This document shows positions 28,817-37,272 of a DNA stretch of 64,000 nt, piece by piece; position 1 is the stretch's first letter; each line of letters opens with the position of its first letter. A model generated the notes under the pieces. The model saw only the letters and a list, made by a program, of their open reading frames with translations. It made no database searches and was not told where the DNA came from. The translations under genes were made by a program, and so were the position numbers. The DNA is from an uncultured Bacteroidota bacterium (GTDB lineage Bacteria > Bacteroidota > Bacteroidia > Flavobacteriales_D > Sanyastnellaceae): positions 1 to 64,000 of the forward strand of contig CAIZGX010000064.1 in the NCBI GenBank assembly GCA_903932685.1, given 5' to 3'.

Positions 28817-30721
28817 ATGCAACGAATTGAATCGTTTGAACAATATGAATTAGCCTATTCTGAGAGTATTTCAAATCCAGATAAATTCTGGGGTGAAATA
28901 GCTCAATCTTTTTCATGGAAAAAGAAATGGGATACAGTTTTATCTGGAACTTTCGCAGATGCCAAAACTCGTTGGTTCGACGGTGGTGAATTGAACATTA
29001 CTGAAAACTTACTCGACAGACATTTAGCTGAACGCGGCGATCAAGTGGCTCTTATTTGGGAACCGAATGAACGTTCGGTTCAAGCTCGCTCATTCACGTA
29101 TTCCGATCTACACAAGGAAGTTTGTATTGCAGCAGAAATGCTTCGCACATTGGGTGTAAACAAAGGAGATCGCGTTTGCATCTACATGAGCATGGTGCCT
29201 GAATTGGTGTTCAGCGTTTTGGCCTGTGCGCGTATTGGCGCGGTGCACTCGGTTATCTTCGGTGGATTCAGCGCACGCAGCATTGCAGATCGCGTAGACG
29301 ATGCTGAAGCAGATTTTGTGATAACCATGGACGGCGGTCTTCGAGGTAACAAAACCATTCCATTGAAATCGGTAGTTGACGAAGCATTGACTTCAACCAG
29401 AAAAATAAAAAATGTGTTGGTGTTCAATTACCTCAATCTTCCAATTGCAAAAAATGAAATGGATGTCGATTGGAATGAATTGAAGGAACGTGTTCTTTCC
29501 AACAATAATTACATGAAGCCCGGAGAGACGCTTCAGTCTGAAGATCCGTTGTTCATCTTGTACACAAGCGGTTCTACAGGTAAACCGAAAGGCGTTGTGC
29601 ACAGCACCGCGGGATACATGGTGTGGACAGCCTATACTTTTTTGAATGTGTTTCAATACGAAAAAGGAGATATTCATTTTTGTACTGCCGATATTGGATG
29701 GGTTACAGGACACAGCTATTTAATCTACGGACCGCTGTTGAATGGCGCTACCTCATTGATGTTCGAAGGCATACCTACTTATCCGGATGCTGGAAGATTT
29801 TGGGACATTGTAGCGAAACACAAAGTGAGTATTTTCTATACTGCACCTACTGCCATTCGTAGTTTAATGTCGGCCGGAGATGAATTCTTAGAAGGAAAAG
29901 ACTTGTCTTCGTTGCGCATACTCGGAAGTGTTGGCGAACCCATTAACGAAGAAGCTTGGAATTGGTATCACGATAAAATTGGAAAAGGAAATTGTCCGGT
30001 AGTCGATACTTTTTGGCAAACGGAAACAGGCGGCGTAATGATTTCAAGCTTAGCTGGAGTAACACCCTCGAAACCGGTGTTTGCCACCTTGCCTATGCCT
30101 GGGGTTCTTCCTGTTTTGTTAGACGATAAAGGGAATGAAATTCTTGAAAACGATTTAACCGGAAACCTGTGTTTCAAGCAGTCCTGGCCTTCGATGATTC
30201 GAACGACTTATGGCGATCACGAGCGTTGTATTTTGAATTACTTCAGCACGTATAAAAATTATTACTTCACAGGTGATGGCGCTTACCGCGATGAGAACGG
30301 CATGTATCGTTTAGCGGGAAGGGTTGACGATGTGTTGAATGTAAGTGGACACCGCATAGGAACCGCGGAAGTAGAGAACGCCATTAATCATACGCCTGGA
30401 GTTATTGAAAGCGCGGTGGTGGGGTATCCGCATGACATCAAAGGGCAAGGGATCTTCGCGTTTGTGATTTGTAATACGCACCATCATTTAGAAGATCATG
30501 AACAAATTCATGCGATAACCAAAACAGTAAGTGAGCAGATTGGACCGATTGCGAAGCCTGATAAAATTATCCTTGTTACTGGGCTTCCGAAAACGCGAAG
30601 TGGAAAGATTATGCGTCGCATTTTGCGGAAAATTGCGGAAGGAGAATTTGATGCTATTGGTGATACTACAACACTGCTCGACCCTTCCGTTATTCAAGAA
30701 ATTATTGACAAAGCGAGATAA
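28817..30721 (+). CDS. acs: Acetate--CoA ligase (acetyl-CoA synthetase)
   Basis: A 634-aa AMP-forming enzyme that activates acetate to acetyl-CoA. Seen are the P-loop-like LYTSGSTGKPKGVVHS (about residue 250), the TFWQTETGG motif, the hinge region GRVDDVLNVSGHRIG, and the C-terminal catalytic Lys in KTRSGKIMRRILRK, the usual site of acetylation control. Length is normal for Acs. A transporter-like membrane protein follows after 20 nt and may supply substrate. Confidence 0.96.
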   Translation: MQRIESFEQYELAYSESISNPDKFWGEIAQSFSWKKKWDTVLSGTFADAKTRWFDGGELNITENLLDRHLAERGDQVALIWEPNERSVQARSFTYSDLHKEVCIAAEMLRTLGVNKGDRVCIYMSMVPELVFSVLACARIGAVHSVIFGGFSARSIADRVDDAEADFVITMDGGLRGNKTIPLKSVVDEALTSTRKIKNVLVFNYLNLPIAKNEMDVDWNELKERVLSNNNYMKPGETLQSEDPLFILYTSGSTGKPKGVVHSTAGYMVWTAYTFLNVFQYEKGDIHFCTADIGWVTGHSYLIYGPLLNGATSLMFEGIPTYPDAGRFWDIVAKHKVSIFYTAPTAIRSLMSAGDEFLEGKDLSSLRILGSVGEPINEEAWNWYHDKIGKGNCPVVDTFWQTETGGVMISSLAGVTPSKPVFATLPMPGVLPVLLDDKGNEILENDLTGNLCFKQSWPSMIRTTYGDHERCILNYFSTYKNYYFTGDGAYRDENGMYRLAGRVDDVLNVSGHRIGTAEVENAINHTPGVIESAVVGYPHDIKGQGIFAFVICNTHHHLEDHEQIHAITKTVSEQIGPIAKPDKIILVTGLPKTRSGKIMRRILRKIAEGEFDAIGDTTTLLDPSVIQEIIDKAR

Positions 30722-30741
30722 TTTTTTTGTAATTTCACTGC

Positions 30742-32154
30742 ATGAGGCGGAGGATATTTTCAACGGACAAAAAGAGCAGTTCTTTCCTAATTATTGGGGC
30801 GCTCATTCCGAGTTCTGGGTTGTTTGTTGTAAACAGTCTCTTCGCAAGTTCAGCTAATAACAGCGAACTACTTGTTCTTTATTTTCAGTCTGTCATTGCG
30901 GTAGTTTTTGGAGCCGTTTTTTTTGCCCCGGCGTGGGGACGTATGCCTTTGAAAACGGAGGGGGAACTCATTCCATATCGATTCATAGGTAAAGGAACGG
31001 TTTCCTTGTCAAAGTTTAGAGGGCTTTATTTGGGCCTACTTATACTGCCTTTGGCCAAGGCTGTGAGCATTCAACCGCTGTCTGAATATCTTTTCTCTGA
31101 CTCGAGTAGCCAGCACAATTTCACGCTATTCACGCTCGCTCTTTTAGTCTTGAATATATTTTTCAATACGCTTTACAATCGCATTCGTATTGACGCCGTC
31201 ATTGGCTACTCTACATTCCTTGTTGCCATTTTTTACTTGGTCATTCAACTTGCTTCAGGATCAAGTTTCTCTAGTCATCCGGAAAATCACCTCGCCACTT
31301 GGGCCAATGATTTAAATCTCAAAACCGTTCTATTTTCAATTGGTTTACTTTGGTGGTTTGCCACCATTGTTGATTTACCCGACATGCGAGGACAACTTTT
31401 ACTGACGCTTAAAAACGGAAGCGAATCAAGAAGAAACGTGATTTTTTCTTTTATCATTTCATATTTCATACAGGGCATTCTTCTCACCTTTCCTTTGATT
31501 TATCATTCAACAACTGATTGGAGTTGGATCAACAGTTTGTTTATTGCATTTATAATTATGAATGCCTTTCAGGCTATGTTCAGCGCGAACCACTGGGGTG
31601 CTAGCTTGATTTATGCAGGGGTCATTCGGCCTATGCTGTCCAACGACAACAATGAGAAAGCTATTGGCATGGGCTCTATGTTCGCGGGGTTAGTTATAAC
31701 ATCACTTTGGCTATTTGCTGGTAAAACCACCTCCGAGCTATTTGCAGCAATTTTTCTATTTACAGCGGGTGTTGGCCCTGTGTTTATCGTTCGATGGTTT
31801 TGGTCGAAGGTGAATGCGCAAACTGTTCTTTCGGCCATGATTGGCGCTCCGTTCATTTGGATCCTTTGGTTGTTGTTGAAACAAGTTGGAGTGTCTCCTT
31901 TCTTAGTTCAATCACTGGGGGTTTCTGAAACCTTTATGGATATATTAATTCCAGGCCTATTGAATACGATTGTCTGGTTAACAACACTCATGCTTACTCA
32001 AAACAAGGAGGAAGAACTTCACGCCAAGCAATGGATAAAAGAAGTTGGGATTTTGAACGAATTTAAAAGCGGAAAAAACTGGCTTTTATTTGTTGGCTTA
32101 ACGCTTCTTTCAGGATTGATTTTGTTTGGGCCGTCGTTGGTTTTGAGTAGATAA
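30742..32154 (+). CDS. Multi-pass membrane protein, sodium:solute symporter-like
   Basis: A 470-aa very hydrophobic protein with about 12-13 predicted transmembrane segments. Its spacing and segments such as IPYRFIGKGTVSLSKFRGLYLG and AGVIRPMLSNDN resemble divergent Na+/solute symporters of Bacteroidota, but no signature is clear enough for a firm family call. It is 20 nt after acs, so uptake of acetate or another short-chain acid is a reasonable guess. Base use is more AT-rich from here to about 35.9 kb than in the preceding genes. Confidence 0.6.
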   Translation: MRRRIFSTDKKSSSFLIIGALIPSSGLFVVNSLFASSANNSELLVLYFQSVIAVVFGAVFFAPAWGRMPLKTEGELIPYRFIGKGTVSLSKFRGLYLGLLILPLAKAVSIQPLSEYLFSDSSSQHNFTLFTLALLVLNIFFNTLYNRIRIDAVIGYSTFLVAIFYLVIQLASGSSFSSHPENHLATWANDLNLKTVLFSIGLLWWFATIVDLPDMRGQLLLTLKNGSESRRNVIFSFIISYFIQGILLTFPLIYHSTTDWSWINSLFIAFIIMNAFQAMFSANHWGASLIYAGVIRPMLSNDNNEKAIGMGSMFAGLVITSLWLFAGKTTSELFAAIFLFTAGVGPVFIVRWFWSKVNAQTVLSAMIGAPFIWILWLLLKQVGVSPFLVQSLGVSETFMDILIPGLLNTIVWLTTLMLTQNKEEELHAKQWIKEVGILNEFKSGKNWLLFVGLTLLSGLILFGPSLVLSR

Positions 32155-32189
32155 ACAACCAACGAAATTTCGCCGGTTTTTGGGTGGCT

Positions 32190-32214
32190 AAAACCAACTT
32201 TAATTGGTTTCTTT
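32190..32214 (+). terminator. Weak hairpin after the transporter gene
   Basis: AAACCAA and TTGGTTT form a 7-bp stem with a 6-nt loop, followed by CTTT only. The T-run is short, so termination is uncertain. Confidence 0.3.
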
Positions 32215-32316
32215 AAGATTAAACTCTTCTTGTAAAGGATGATTATGAAAAAACATTTTCTTATTCGTAAACATTAAAATAAAATCAATCATCTTTACGT
32301 CCACAATAACAAATCT

Positions 32317-33534
32317 ATGAACAGCAAAAATTCACTTCTTTTTTATTTCATGTTTTTTACCGCTTTAATCCTTGTTGGGTGTAGAAAAGATGAATTAGAT
32401 AACAACCCAATTCAATCGATAAAAATTGCCGCTTTGATTTCTGAAACAGGTGAATTAGCCAATTTAGGGCTAAGCTCAAGAGCAGCCATACAAATCGCTG
32501 TTAATGAAATTAACAATGATTTTTCTCAAAGAAATATTCCCTTCAGATTCGATTTGGAAGTGTATAACACTCAATTAAATCCACAACTTGCTTTAAGCGC
32601 CATGGAATCAGTAGCAAATAGTGGTTGTAAAATCGTTATTGGACCACTATCTAGCGCAGAACTGCAAGAAGTAAAGCCGATTGCCGATAGCCTAGGAATT
32701 CTTGTTGTGAGTCCATCAAGTACAGCCAACTCACTATCCATCCCCAATGACATGATTTTCAGATTTGTTCCAGGTGATCAAATCGCTGGGAAGGCAATAG
32801 CCAATACCATGACACAGCAAGGAAAACAAGCAATAATTGCTATTTCTAGAAATGACATTGGAAGTCTTGGACTAAGAAACGCCGTAACGACTTACTTCAC
32901 TGCTTCGGGTGGACAAGTTATTATTGAAGATACTTTCGATGGAACTACGACCGATTTTACCCAAGTGCTGGCAAATGTAAAAAATCAAATTATCAATTTA
33001 TCTTCTTCCTATCCAATCAACGAAATTGGTGTGATTACCACGTCCTTTGACGAATCTATTTTCCTATTTAATCAAGCAGCAAGCGATCCTGTGTTGTACA
33101 GTGTCGACTGGTACGGTGGAGATGGTTTTTATAAAAACCAATCCTTAATATCAAACACATTGGCCTCTCAATTCGCAGTAAATTCTAATTTCTTCAGTCT
33201 TGGCTTCAGCCTTCCTGAAGGAAATAGTCTTCAATATTCTAGCTTAATTGCTCAAATTGTCTCCATGAGTGGTTTTCAGGCTGATGCTTTTACGTTTTGT
33301 TCTTATGATATTATGAAAGTATTAGGAAAAATGATTGAGGGAAATTGCGGAATTCCAGCAGGATCTCAAAATTTAAAAGATAAATTCTTTGAAGTTGCTG
33401 TTCAACACAATGGGGTGACAGGAATAACTGCCCTAAACGAAAACGGAGATAGAGAAAATGGGATTTTCGATTATTGGGGAGTGCAAGACAATGGAGGCAC
33501 TTACCAATGGTATTTCATTGGGAAATCAGAATAA
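32317..33534 (+). CDS. Periplasmic-binding-protein-like lipoprotein (Peripla_BP_6 type)
   Basis: A 405-aa lipoprotein. The signal peptide ends in the lipobox ILVGC (Cys at about residue 22). The rest has the type I binding fold of branched-chain amino-acid binding proteins: IKIAALISETGELANLGLSSRAAIQIAVNEIN, then IGPLSSAELQEVKPIAD and VVSPSSTANSLS. No ABC permease or ATPase is nearby, so it may act as a stand-alone sensor or envelope binding protein. Ligand unknown. The gene stands alone between gaps of 162 and 232 nt. Confidence 0.85.
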   Translation: MNSKNSLLFYFMFFTALILVGCRKDELDNNPIQSIKIAALISETGELANLGLSSRAAIQIAVNEINNDFSQRNIPFRFDLEVYNTQLNPQLALSAMESVANSGCKIVIGPLSSAELQEVKPIADSLGILVVSPSSTANSLSIPNDMIFRFVPGDQIAGKAIANTMTQQGKQAIIAISRNDIGSLGLRNAVTTYFTASGGQVIIEDTFDGTTTDFTQVLANVKNQIINLSSSYPINEIGVITTSFDESIFLFNQAASDPVLYSVDWYGGDGFYKNQSLISNTLASQFAVNSNFFSLGFSLPEGNSLQYSSLIAQIVSMSGFQADAFTFCSYDIMKVLGKMIEGNCGIPAGSQNLKDKFFEVAVQHNGVTGITALNENGDRENGIFDYWGVQDNGGTYQWYFIGKSE

Positions 33535-33584
33535 CATCTCAATTATTTCTGTAAGGAAGAAAGATAGAAATCAATAATTAGCAT

Positions 33585-33673
33585 AGCCTTTTGCTTGATC
33601 TAACGGCATTAGTCATTATTCTCAGAATCTTCGAACTGAACTTTTCATTTTATTCTGAGTAGACAAAAAGGCT
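33585..33673. other. Nested inverted repeats upstream of the SPFH gene
   Basis: An outer pair AGCCTTTTG (33585-33593) and CAAAAAGGCT (33664-33673, one extra A) encloses an inner pair CTCAGAAT (33621-33628) and ATTCTGAG (33652-33659). This may be a structured RNA or a terminator of the preceding gene with an upstream arm. The rest of the 232-nt gap shows only AT-rich sequence. Confidence 0.35.
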
Positions 33674-33754
33674 TTAGAAAATTAAGTCAATTCACACTAA
33701 TTTCCTTGCCTTATCCATAAACCTGAAAAGTCTTAAATTCTCTTTAGAATTAAG

Positions 33755-33762
33755 TACATTTG
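33755..33762 (+). promoter_or_regulatory. Candidate -7 box of the SPFH operon
   Basis: TACATTTG matches TAnnTTTG and lies 4 nt before the ATG at 33767. No good -33 element was seen. Confidence 0.45.
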
Positions 33763-33766
33763 TGGT

Positions 33767-34843
33767 ATGGCAATTATTGATGTACTCAAATACGACGGAC
33801 CAAATAACACTTTGGTTTGGAAATGGCGTTCAACTTCAAACGAGTCTAGAGAGGAAGAACTTAGACTAGGGACGCAACTCGTTGTTAATCAATCACAGGA
33901 AGCTTGCTTTGTTAAAGGGGGACAACTTTTGGACGTATTTGGCCCTGGCACACATACCCTTTCTGCCAAAAATCTACCCATTCTTTCAAATATTATAGGG
34001 TTGGCTTTCGGTGGCGAAAGCCCGTTCAAAGCAGAAGTCTATTTTATCAATAAATCTGTTTCTATGGATGCAAAATTCGGTTTGCTCCCATTTAACATGA
34101 TGGAACCCAATTTTAAAATTCCCATACCCATTACAAGTAGAGGAAGTTTTGCTCTTACTGTCAATGACTCAAAGCTTTTCCTTAATAGAATTGTTGGAAC
34201 AGTGCCCGATTTTGAGACAAGAACATTGTCGCAGTATTTCAGAGGTGTAATAGTAGAAAGCACCAAAAATGCCATAACTAAAATTGCTCGAGAACAAAAC
34301 TTAAGTCCAATGGAACTTGAGTCAATTGTTTTCGAAGTAGCAAATGCAGTAAAGGGGTTACTCGCAACGACTTTAATGGATTATGGATTGGATTTACGAT
34401 TATTTAATATTGAAGCAATTCCAATCATTGACGACGATCCCAAAGTCAAGAAAATAATCGAGGATTATCAGCGTATAATGTCTGAGGATACAGAAGAGAG
34501 AATGCGCCTTAAAAGAAGGTCAGAAAATCTTGATGTTTATCGCGTAGAGAGAAGTTTTGACACGTCCGAAAAAGTGGCCGAAAACATGGGAGGGGGTCTT
34601 GGTGAAGGGGGGAATCTTATAGGCACTATGATTGGCATGGGCATGGTAAACCCAATTGCAAATCAAATGGGAAGCATTATGCAAGGAAGCGTGGCGGGGG
34701 TGAATAATGCAGCTTCCAACAATCATGACAACGATGAAGTTTTTGAGGATCTAAAAAAACTCGGTGAACTCAAAGCTTCTGGCATACTAACAGACGATGA
34801 ATTCAACGCCAAGAAAAAGGAATTATTAAGTAAATTAAAATAA
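33767..34843 (+). CDS. SPFH-domain protein with C-terminal SHOCT motif
   Basis: A 358-aa protein of the YdjI-like SPFH group (virion core protein-like). The N-terminal half matches MAIIDVLKYDGPNNTLVWKWRS and LVVNQSQEACFVKGGQLLDVFGPGTHTL; the SPFH fold spans about 20-230 and is followed by a helical part and a Gly/Met-rich stretch (about 275-320). The C-terminus is a SHOCT module (ELKASGILTDDEFNAKKKELL), usually an oligomerisation or membrane-targeting element. Bacterial SPFH proteins organise membrane microdomains. A DUF805 membrane protein with a zinc ribbon follows after 7 nt. Confidence 0.85.
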   Translation: MAIIDVLKYDGPNNTLVWKWRSTSNESREEELRLGTQLVVNQSQEACFVKGGQLLDVFGPGTHTLSAKNLPILSNIIGLAFGGESPFKAEVYFINKSVSMDAKFGLLPFNMMEPNFKIPIPITSRGSFALTVNDSKLFLNRIVGTVPDFETRTLSQYFRGVIVESTKNAITKIAREQNLSPMELESIVFEVANAVKGLLATTLMDYGLDLRLFNIEAIPIIDDDPKVKKIIEDYQRIMSEDTEERMRLKRRSENLDVYRVERSFDTSEKVAENMGGGLGEGGNLIGTMIGMGMVNPIANQMGSIMQGSVAGVNNAASNNHDNDEVFEDLKKLGELKASGILTDDEFNAKKKELLSKLK

Positions 34844-34850
34844 CAAAGCA

Positions 34851-35495
34851 ATGGAGCGTTTATTTTCATTTCTGCGGAGCCCATTTAGTTTTCAAGGTCG
34901 CTATAGTCAAATACAATATGTAATAAGTTTGCTTATTACCGGCGTTGCTATTCCTATATCTATTGGTCTATCTGTTTTGAGTTCTGAATTATTTGTGAGC
35001 AGCGCAGATTTGGAAGAATCGCAAAAAGAACTAGACAATTTATTTCTTGACATCGAGGATATGTCGGAAGATGAATTTAGCGAAAGGTATGAATATCTTC
35101 AATCCATGAATGATTATTATTCTGACGATTTTTACGAAACTAGAGAAAATACATCGATCGCTGTATTTTCATTGTTAATAATACTACCAGCGATTTTTTT
35201 ATTCGCCTCAGGCACCAAAAGAAGTCACGACATTGGAGATTCTGGTTTACTTCAAATAGCATTTCCCCTGTACATTTTTGTTCTACTTCTCAAAAAATCA
35301 GAAGAAAAAGATAATCAATATGGGCCATATTCTAAACCAATAAGAGCCGATAAAAAAAATGAAAATAAACCAATTGAGCAAAATTCAACCGCTGATAATG
35401 TAAGTGTGATTATTCCTGAAATTTGCCCACATTGCAAAAGTCCAAATGCTAAAAGAATTAGGATTTGTGAATGGTGCGGGAGTCAGATAATCTAA
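34851..35495 (+). CDS. DUF805 membrane protein with C-terminal zinc ribbon
   Basis: A 214-aa protein. The N-terminus FSFQGRYSQIQYVISLLI and the later KRSHDIGDSGLLQIAFPLYIF are the two DUF805 signatures, with about four membrane segments. A long acidic insert (about 45-95, SADLEESQKELDNLF...) separates the first and second parts. The C-terminus carries a zinc ribbon CPHCKSPN...CEWCG (about residues 190-210). The Zn ribbon fits membrane-stress or SPFH-linked modules. Function unknown. It belongs to an operon with the SPFH gene. Confidence 0.82.
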   Translation: MERLFSFLRSPFSFQGRYSQIQYVISLLITGVAIPISIGLSVLSSELFVSSADLEESQKELDNLFLDIEDMSEDEFSERYEYLQSMNDYYSDDFYETRENTSIAVFSLLIILPAIFLFASGTKRSHDIGDSGLLQIAFPLYIFVLLLKKSEEKDNQYGPYSKPIRADKKNENKPIEQNSTADNVSVIIPEICPHCKSPNAKRIRICEWCGSQII

Positions 35496-35514
35496 AAACT
35501 AAAATCCCTATTAA

Positions 35515-35853
35515 ATGAAAAATACTATCCTTTTTATTGGCGGAGTTTTACTCATTCTGAATTCTCTATTTGGACTTATCTTAAGTTTCTATCCAACCAC
35601 CAATTGGCTCCTAGGTGACTTGAGCATTGCTCTAACCTCTGCACTATTTTATATAACCTACAACAGCAAAACCGCTGATGGATTTAAAATAGGCTACACC
35701 CTCTTGTTTGCATTTACTGGTCTTATCCGATTTATTTGCGCTATACTTTCACCAGATGAATTCACCAATAATATAGCATTGATTGTATTCATCTGTTTAA
35801 TAGGTGCGGAAGGGTTTTTCTTGTTTCTAGGCAACGCGCTAAAAAACAAATAA
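35515..35853 (+). CDS. Small four-helix membrane protein
   Basis: A 112-aa protein, almost entirely four hydrophobic segments (about 5-25, 33-50, 57-77 and 88-108). I do not recognise a family. It lies 19 nt after the DUF805 gene and just before a strong terminator, so it closes the SPFH-DUF805 operon and is probably a membrane partner of unknown role. Confidence 0.65.
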   Translation: MKNTILFIGGVLLILNSLFGLILSFYPTTNWLLGDLSIALTSALFYITYNSKTADGFKIGYTLLFAFTGLIRFICAILSPDEFTNNIALIVFICLIGAEGFFLFLGNALKNK

Positions 35854-35880
35854 TCCATTCTTCATATTTAATAATGCAAA

Positions 35881-35907
35881 AGCCCAACAGATTGTTGGGC
35901 TTTTTTT
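35881..35907 (+). terminator. Rho-independent terminator of the SPFH operon
   Basis: AGCCCAACA and TGTTGGGCT form a 9-bp stem with a 3-nt loop, followed by a run of seven T. It may also serve the minus-strand tRNA-Ser. Confidence 0.85.
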
Positions 35908-35918
35908 ATTGATCTATG

Positions 35919-36003
35919 CGGAGAGAGAGGGATTCGAACCCTCGGTACCTTTCAATACACACGCTTTCCAAGCGTGCTCGATCGACCACTCTGACATCTC
36001 TCC
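35919..36003 (-). tRNA. tRNA-Ser (GGA)
   Basis: On the minus strand the 85-nt sequence begins GGAGAGATGTCAGAGTGGTC and ends TCTCTCC plus discriminator G. The anticodon loop is CTTGGAAAG with GGA, reading UCC. It has the long variable arm of class II tRNAs and the T-loop GTTCGAATC. CCA is not encoded. Confidence 0.95.
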
Positions 36004-36020
36004 TCAAAAAATTTGAATTG

Positions 36021-36056
36021 CAAATATAGGTGAATTGAAATAAATGATTATATTTG
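36021..36056. promoter_or_regulatory. Divergent promoters of two tRNA genes
   Basis: TATATTTG occurs once per strand, at 36021-36028 (minus, 17 nt before tRNA-Ser) and 36049-36056 (plus, 10 nt before tRNA-Phe). Both match the -7 consensus TAnnTTTG. Clear -33 elements were not found. Confidence 0.5.
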
Positions 36057-36066
36057 CCCCCGCTTC

Positions 36067-36139
36067 GGTGCCATAGCTCAGTTGGTAGAGCAAAGGACTG
36101 AAAATCCTTGTGTCCCAGGTTCGAATCCCGGTGGCACCA
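36067..36139 (+). tRNA. tRNA-Phe (GAA)
   Basis: A 73-nt cloverleaf. The acceptor GGTGCCA pairs with TGGCACC, the D-arm is AGCTCAGTTGGTAGAGC, the anticodon stem-loop GGACTGAAAATCC carries GAA, and the T-loop is GTTCGAATC. The discriminator is A and CCA is not encoded. Confidence 0.96.
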
Positions 36140-36146
36140 CTGAAGA

Positions 36147-36174
36147 AAAACCCATTCAAACGAATGGGTTTTTT
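36147..36174 (+). terminator. Terminator of tRNA-Phe
   Basis: AAACCCATTC and GAATGGGTTT form a long stem with a 4-nt loop, followed by T residues. Confidence 0.8.
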
Positions 36175-36179
36175 ATTTG

Positions 36180-36361
36180 ATGACAATACCACTAAGTGGA
36201 TGACACAACACGTTGTGATGACCGCGATGCGGATGACGCTGCGCGATGACCCTACGGGATGACACAACACGTTGTGATGACGCTGCGCGATGACCCTACG
36301 GGATGACACAACACGTTGTGATGACGCTGCGCGATGACCCTATGGGATGACCGCTTCGCGG
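36180..36361. repeat. Mini-palindrome array, ATGA separator, entering a coding 3' end
   Basis: Twelve GATGA units carry CACAACACGTTGTG, CGCTGCGCG, CCCTACGGG, CCCTATGGG, CCGCGATGCGG and CCGCTTCGCGG. A three-unit block of about 44 nt is repeated nearly three times. There is no switch to TCAT in this array. The right end covers the last codons and the stop of the minus-strand SGNH gene. Confidence 0.88.
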
Positions 36362-37272
36362 AAAGTTGTGTTGTGAAGAAGAAACTGATTATACAACTCT
36401 ACCCCTTGCTGATTCAAATGCGAAAGGTCGGCAAACTCATTTACACCAAAGCCTTCGGTATAATAGGTTAGATCGATGTAAGGAACACCAAGGCGTTCGA
36501 TAAGCGGAGTGAAGCGGGATAAAAATTTCTCGTGATAATTACGAAGTCCCGGTGATGCCGGTAACGCATGACTGCACAATACAATGCGCTTACCATCGGA
36601 TTGCATTTGCTTAATCATTGTTTCGAATACCACGAACATTTCTTCGTTCGCATCGAAGACAGAGTCGTTCAAAGGCTCAACAGCATACAAGATTCCTTTC
36701 TTCTCGCAGAAGCCATTTTTAATGTAGTCGGTATTCGGAGCTTCGTCTTTCACATTCAAGCTAGCTAATCGGACCGCAAGGGCATTTAGGGTGTACATCT
36801 TCACTTCTTGCTTCACCAAGGCAAAGGCGGCAGCATTTGTAGCTACGTTCTGAATCAAACGCATGTTACTCTCGGTTCCTTCCAACTCGAACACCGGATC
36901 GTACACATCTAAAATGAAAACATCGGCTCGGTCTCTCAAATATTCATTGTACAACACCAACGAGCCTTTCGCATTTTGCGCGCTGGTTCCTGCATTGAAC
37001 AACGATACCCCTGCCTGCTCGAAGATGCGCGGATCATAGCCCCTGTAAGCATGAGAAGAGCCCAGAACAATTGCATCGTATTTCGTTGGGTTGGAAGTTA
37101 AATCGCGCATCATCTGCAACTCTTGCCCACCGTTGCGTTGCAAATTTGGGACGAAGAACAACGACATTCTTCGATCGATCAGTTGAACATTCGAAAAAAT
37201 GAAAATCGCCCCAGCGTATATCACACACGCTGCAAGCAAGACCTTCAAACTATTTCGAACAATCAATTTCAT
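36340..37272 (-). CDS. SGNH-hydrolase-like membrane protein, MBOAT partner
   Basis: A 310-aa protein with one N-terminal membrane helix (about 9-27) and a periplasmic SGNH-like domain. LGSSHAYRGYDP provides the GDS-type Ser block and LSHLNQQG the C-terminal Asp/His block (DLSHLN). Such proteins act with MBOAT acyltransferases in adding or removing acyl groups on surface glycans, as AlgX/AlgJ do with AlgI. It overlaps the MBOAT gene by 1 nt (TAATG). The last codons (REAVIP and the stop) are supplied by the repeat array, so the C-terminus differs from what the ancestor had. Confidence 0.8.
   Translation of the reverse strand: MKLIVRNSLKVLLAACVIYAGAIFIFSNVQLIDRRMSLFFVPNLQRNGGQELQMMRDLTSNPTKYDAIVLGSSHAYRGYDPRIFEQAGVSLFNAGTSAQNAKGSLVLYNEYLRDRADVFILDVYDPVFELEGTESNMRLIQNVATNAAAFALVKQEVKMYTLNALAVRLASLNVKDEAPNTDYIKNGFCEKKGILYAVEPLNDSVFDANEEMFVVFETMIKQMQSDGKRIVLCSHALPASPGLRNYHEKFLSRFTPLIERLGVPYIDLTYYTEGFGVNEFADLSHLNQQGVELYNQFLLHNTTFREAVIP

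Noticed and set aside
30742-35853. Integrated mobile element suggested by AT-rich base use.
   Set aside because: No integrase, transposase, terminal repeats or tRNA-derived attachment duplicate was found; the tRNA genes at 35.9-36.1 kb look complete.
36004-36309. A 101-aa minus-strand frame.
   Set aside because: It runs through the tRNA-Phe gene and the repeat array; no family features.
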